DNA of 15,843 bases, from positions 1 through 15,843 of the forward strand of contig JAWOBX010000044.1 in the NCBI GenBank assembly GCA_046484125.1, read 5' to 3'. Below, piece by piece: positions 13,078 through 15,843 of the stretch (the stretch's first letter is position 1; every line of letters starts with the position of its first letter). The notes under the pieces are model-generated. The model worked only from the letters and a program-made list of their open reading frames with translations, was not told where the DNA came from and searched no databases. The translations under genes were made by a program, and so were the position numbers. The DNA comes from JBGLNL01 sp046484125 (GTDB lineage Bacteria > Chloroflexota > Dehalococcoidia > SZUA-161 > SpSt-899).

Positions 13078-13099
13078 TACCAGGCAAATACATCAAAAA

Positions 13100-13105
13100 T
13101 ACAAT
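13100..13105 (+). promoter_or_regulatory. Candidate -10 element of the glycyl-radical enzyme gene
   Basis: TACAAT (5/6 to consensus) without a recognisable -35, consistent with activator dependence. The predicted start near 13111 leaves a leader of about 25 nt. Confidence 0.45.
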
Positions 13106-13135
13106 TAGTCAGAACAGTATAAAGGGAGCACTACA

Positions 13136-15526
13136 ATGGTCCACCCAAAACAACAGAAACCTCAATTAAGCACAAGAGTCGCAAAGGAAAAGCAGGCTCT
13201 CCTTACGGCTGTACCGCGCATCGATATTGAGAGAGATCAGTGCATGCAGGCCGCCTACAGGGAGACCAGCGGTCTCCCCAGAGTCATACAGCAGGGGACT
13301 TTCTTCAATAAGCTATGCTCGGAGAAAACCATATTCCTGGATGACAACCCGATAGCCGGAACACTGACCAGACACAAATACGGCTCCTATCCGTTCATGG
13401 AGATCGGCCCTCGCTGGATGAAAAGAATGGACCAGTTTCGCCTGCCTCTCGGTCTGGCTGAGGTTACCGGTGAGGAAAAGGAATGGATATCATCATCAGT
13501 CGAGTACTGGAAGGAAAGAAATATCTTCAACCGCACTAAGAATATGGTCGAGCAGTCGCTCGGCGTAGATATAGCTATTCTCCAGAAAGCCGGGGTCGGC
13601 ACTGAAATCAATCCAGGTGGATTGGTGAGCGGGCAACCGGATTATGCCCTCGTACTCAACTTGGGCATTAAAGGTATACTGAATGATATCGAAAGGCGGC
13701 AGAGGAATATCGATACAGGAGATCAGGAAGGACTCAGTAAATGGAACTTCCTTGAGGGAGCACGCCTTTCACTTGAAGGGATTATCAATCTGGCGAAACG
13801 TTACGCGGATCTGGCAAGAGAGATGGCGGATAGTGAAAGCAGGCAGGAGAGAAAGAAAGAGCTGGAGACATTAGCCGAAATCTGCCAGCGGGTTCCAGCC
13901 AGTCCCGCCCGCAATTTCAGGGAGGCCATCCAGTCATCGTGGTTCACCCTCCTTGGCAACTGGTTCCAGACCCCCAATATCGCCGTGGCGGCGCCGGCCC
14001 GGTTTCCTCAATATATATATCCTTTCTATAAAAACGATATTGAACAGGGCAAAATTACGGAAGAGGCTGCTATCGAACTAATACAGTTCTATTTCCTCAG
14101 GATTCAATCGCTCGGTCAGGTTTTACCACCACTTGGATTCAAGTATTCACAGTCGCGCGTGGCCATGCAGCTAAGCATCGGAGGGCTTACCCCTGAAGGC
14201 GAAGATGCCACCAACGAAGTGGACTGGCTTGTGCTGGAGGCCAAAAGGCAACTGTCGATCCCCGAGCCGTTGATCGCGCTTCTTTACCATGATAAGCTCT
14301 CTAATGATTTTCTCCTGAAGTGCGTCGAGCTTATCGATACCGGAATCGGTCAGCCGGCATTCCATGATGCCCGCAAGCTGGTGATGAGGAATCTCTATCA
14401 TCGCGAGAATATCACATTGGAAGACGCCCGCAACCAGTGCGTTATCGCCTGTGTGCAGGATGCCATACCCGGATATACCGATGGCTTCTGGGAAGGCAAC
14501 TTCAACGCTGCCAAGATGCTGGAACTGGCGCTGAACAATGGTGTAGATCCCCTGACCGGCACTCAAATCGGTCCGCGGACAGGTGAAGTCGAGTCATTCC
14601 GTTCTTACCCCGATTTCTATAATGCTTTACTGGAACAAATGCGGTATTTCATTCCGATTATTCGCACCATCTCCCGAACGGCCTGGAATATCGAGCGAGA
14701 TTACCCCGTCCCCTACTGCTCCGCCCTGGTACATGATTGTGTAGAGAAGGGAATGGACCTTGTCGACGGTGGCGCCAGATACTCTCTGGCCAACGGCACC
14801 AGCTTTGTCGGGGTTATTGACCTCGCCAACTCGTTAATCGCCATTAAAAAAATGGTTTTTGATGAGAATAAGGTAACAATGGACGAGATGGTAAAGGCCC
14901 TGACCGCGGATTTTAAGGGCTACGAGGATATTCAAAAAATGTGTCTGGACTGCCCGAAATATGGAAACGGCAGAGAGGAAGTTGACGTGGTAGCCAGGGA
15001 TTTGTATGAATTCTTATGGAATGAACACCAGCGACTCCCTGATTTCCTCGGCCGGAACATCATGCCGGAAGCTTACTCCGTTTCTTCACACGCCGCGCTG
15101 GGCGAACTGACGGGTGCGCTTCCTAACGGCAGAAGGGCCATGGTTGCGCTTACGGATGCCAGTGTCTCAGCCCAGGCCGGCACGGATAAAAATGGACCTA
15201 CCGCTCTGATTTCGTCGGCGGCGCGCGTGATCGATTCTGTTAAATACGGCAGCAACCATTTCAATTTGAAGTTCCATCCAACCGCATTGAGAGGTACTGA
15301 CGGCGCGCAGAAATTCCTTTCACTGATTAAGACTTACATGGATCTGGGCGGTTATCACGCGCAGTTCAATTGTGTCGACGCCACTACTCTTAAAGAGGCA
15401 CAGGCTCAGCCCGAGGAATACCGGAACCTTATAGTGAGGGTAGCAGGATTCAGCGCTTACTTCGTGCTTCTGGACAAAATTGTCCAGGATGAGATTATAG
15501 AACGTACTGAACTTCAACTGGGATAG
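13136..15526 (+). CDS. Glycyl-radical enzyme (PFL-like superfamily), non-canonical active site
   Basis: A 796-aa protein, the usual size for glycyl-radical lyases/dehydratases. The C-terminal radical loop RVAGFSAYF (768-776) gives Gly771 as the radical site. The thiyl-Cys loop reads CVIACVQD (435-442), so Cys439 is the likely thiyl residue. Eliminases such as glycerol dehydratase and choline lyase have GCVE here; this protein has A-C-V-Q-D, losing the catalytic Glu. PFL (CCVSP) and benzylsuccinate synthase differ again. Other family marks: FPQYIYPFYKNDIEQGKIT (290-308), KYGNGREEVD (608-617), NGRRAMVALTDASVSAQAG (664-682) and GPTALISSAARV (687-698). It needs an activating radical-SAM enzyme, which is absent here. 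ATG at 13136 has GGGAG upstream. A perfect Crp-type operator precedes it. Substrate unknown. Confidence 0.9.
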   Translation: MVHPKQQKPQLSTRVAKEKQALLTAVPRIDIERDQCMQAAYRETSGLPRVIQQGTFFNKLCSEKTIFLDDNPIAGTLTRHKYGSYPFMEIGPRWMKRMDQFRLPLGLAEVTGEEKEWISSSVEYWKERNIFNRTKNMVEQSLGVDIAILQKAGVGTEINPGGLVSGQPDYALVLNLGIKGILNDIERRQRNIDTGDQEGLSKWNFLEGARLSLEGIINLAKRYADLAREMADSESRQERKKELETLAEICQRVPASPARNFREAIQSSWFTLLGNWFQTPNIAVAAPARFPQYIYPFYKNDIEQGKITEEAAIELIQFYFLRIQSLGQVLPPLGFKYSQSRVAMQLSIGGLTPEGEDATNEVDWLVLEAKRQLSIPEPLIALLYHDKLSNDFLLKCVELIDTGIGQPAFHDARKLVMRNLYHRENITLEDARNQCVIACVQDAIPGYTDGFWEGNFNAAKMLELALNNGVDPLTGTQIGPRTGEVESFRSYPDFYNALLEQMRYFIPIIRTISRTAWNIERDYPVPYCSALVHDCVEKGMDLVDGGARYSLANGTSFVGVIDLANSLIAIKKMVFDENKVTMDEMVKALTADFKGYEDIQKMCLDCPKYGNGREEVDVVARDLYEFLWNEHQRLPDFLGRNIMPEAYSVSSHAALGELTGALPNGRRAMVALTDASVSAQAGTDKNGPTALISSAARVIDSVKYGSNHFNLKFHPTALRGTDGAQKFLSLIKTYMDLGGYHAQFNCVDATTLKEAQAQPEEYRNLIVRVAGFSAYFVLLDKIVQDEIIERTELQLG

Positions 15527-15704
15527 AGAGCCACTGCTGATATCAAGTTATAATGGTAACGTCGCTGCTCGACGCTTCATCCAGCCATTGCTGAATGCTT
15601 CACGTTAGTTGACGCCTGTTCAATATCAAAAAAGCGATTGATTCGGATGCAAATGGGCGTCCTTATGGATTTTCACTTAAGTAACCTCTTACTGAAGAGG
15701 TTAC
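15527..15704. other. Intergenic space after the glycyl-radical gene
   Basis: 178 nt without a gene. A lone TATAAT (15549-15554) has no -35 partner. Nothing else recognised before the terminator hairpin. Confidence 0.4.
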
Positions 15705-15707
15705 TTA
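15678..15707. terminator. Bidirectional terminator hairpin shared by convergent genes
   Basis: A 13-bp perfect stem TAAGTAACCTCTT (15678-15690) / AAGAGGTTACTTA (15695-15707) with loop ACTG, followed on the plus strand by TTTCTT. The right arm contains the stop codon of the minus-strand gene at the window edge. It fits a terminator for the glycyl-radical gene on the plus strand and possibly for the other gene as well. Confidence 0.65.
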
Positions 15708-15843
15708 TTTCTTGTTCACGCGTTTGGCCAGGTCACTCCCGGTAATTACAGCTACTGTACCTATTACAGCCAGGACCCAGCCGGCATGAGGCGTTACATA
15801 AAGCGTGTAATCAAGGTAGCCTGTATCCTCAACTATCATCTCG
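15705..15843 (-). CDS. C-terminal end of a probable membrane protein (5' end outside window)
   Basis: The last 45 codons and TAA stop of a minus-strand gene entering from the right edge. The visible residues read ...MIVEDTGYLDYTLYVTPHAG and then one hydrophobic segment (WVLAVIGTVAVITG) ending in a short basic tail SDLAKRVNKK. This suggests a C-terminal transmembrane helix with a cytoplasmic positive tail. Too little is present to name a family. It converges on the glycyl-radical gene. Confidence 0.55.
   Translation of the reverse strand, partial: EMIVEDTGYLDYTLYVTPHAGWVLAVIGTVAVITGSDLAKRVNKK

Noticed and set aside
13136..15526. Choline trimethylamine-lyase feeding trimethylamine to the MttB-like enzyme
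   Set aside because: The thiyl loop has C-V-Q instead of the C-V-E required for that elimination, the MttB-like protein is not of the trimethylamine (pyrrolysine) type, and the genes are 11 kb apart.

Overview
The window looks like a chromosomal segment from a strict anaerobe. It carries a corrinoid-dependent methyltransferase set, a glycyl-radical enzyme, a SPASM radical-SAM protein and a dicluster ferredoxin. The style of the Crp-family regulator (an FDGGPSPAS stretch in the effector domain) and of the small HHW/CxxC zinc-ribbon protein reminds me of Dehalococcoidia/Chloroflexota, but this placement comes from memory and is moderate to low confidence. I see no tRNA, rRNA, CRISPR array or transposase gene.

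Layout. (1) 1-2791, minus strand: a methyl-transfer operon transcribed as pterin methyltransferase (MtgA/MtrH-like), then a cobalamin-binding corrinoid protein, then an MttB-superfamily methyltransferase that runs off the left edge. (2) 2792-3144: a divergent promoter region with overlapping, opposed sigma-A-like promoters and a foldable leader. (3) 3145-4764, plus strand: a DegV/FakB-type fatty-acid-binding protein and a divergent PlsY-like acyltransferase, a plausible lipid-acylation pair. (4) 4765-5297: a gene-free stretch with a perfect 24-bp inverted repeat. (5) 5298-6243, plus strand: a Crp/Fnr-type regulator and a small 2[4Fe-4S] ferredoxin. (6) 6397-8885, minus strand: a PAS histidine kinase with a Cys-rich PAS segment, followed almost immediately by a SPASM radical-SAM protein. 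(7) 9322-10029, plus strand: three small proteins, two of them zinc ribbons and the third overlapping the second by 47 nt, closed by a GC-rich hairpin. (8) 10246-12849: ClpB disaggregase. (9) 12853-13135: a run of small hairpins, then a Crp-type operator. (10) 13136-15526: a glycyl-radical enzyme with an unusual active-site motif. (11) The right edge holds the end of a minus-strand membrane protein and a shared terminator hairpin.

The most interesting thread is regulatory. The Crp-like protein has the CRP-type recognition-helix pattern R-E-x-x-G-R but lacks the Arg/Ser that bind cAMP. TGTGA-N6-TCACA-like dyads (one 10/10, two 9/10) stand before the ferredoxin, the small-protein operon and the glycyl-radical enzyme. 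Each is centred 29.5-30.5 bp before a plausible -10 hexamer, which is class II (-41.5) geometry. This predicts a local regulon in which one effector-sensing regulator co-induces a ferredoxin, three small proteins and a non-canonical glycyl-radical enzyme. The prediction is testable but unproven.
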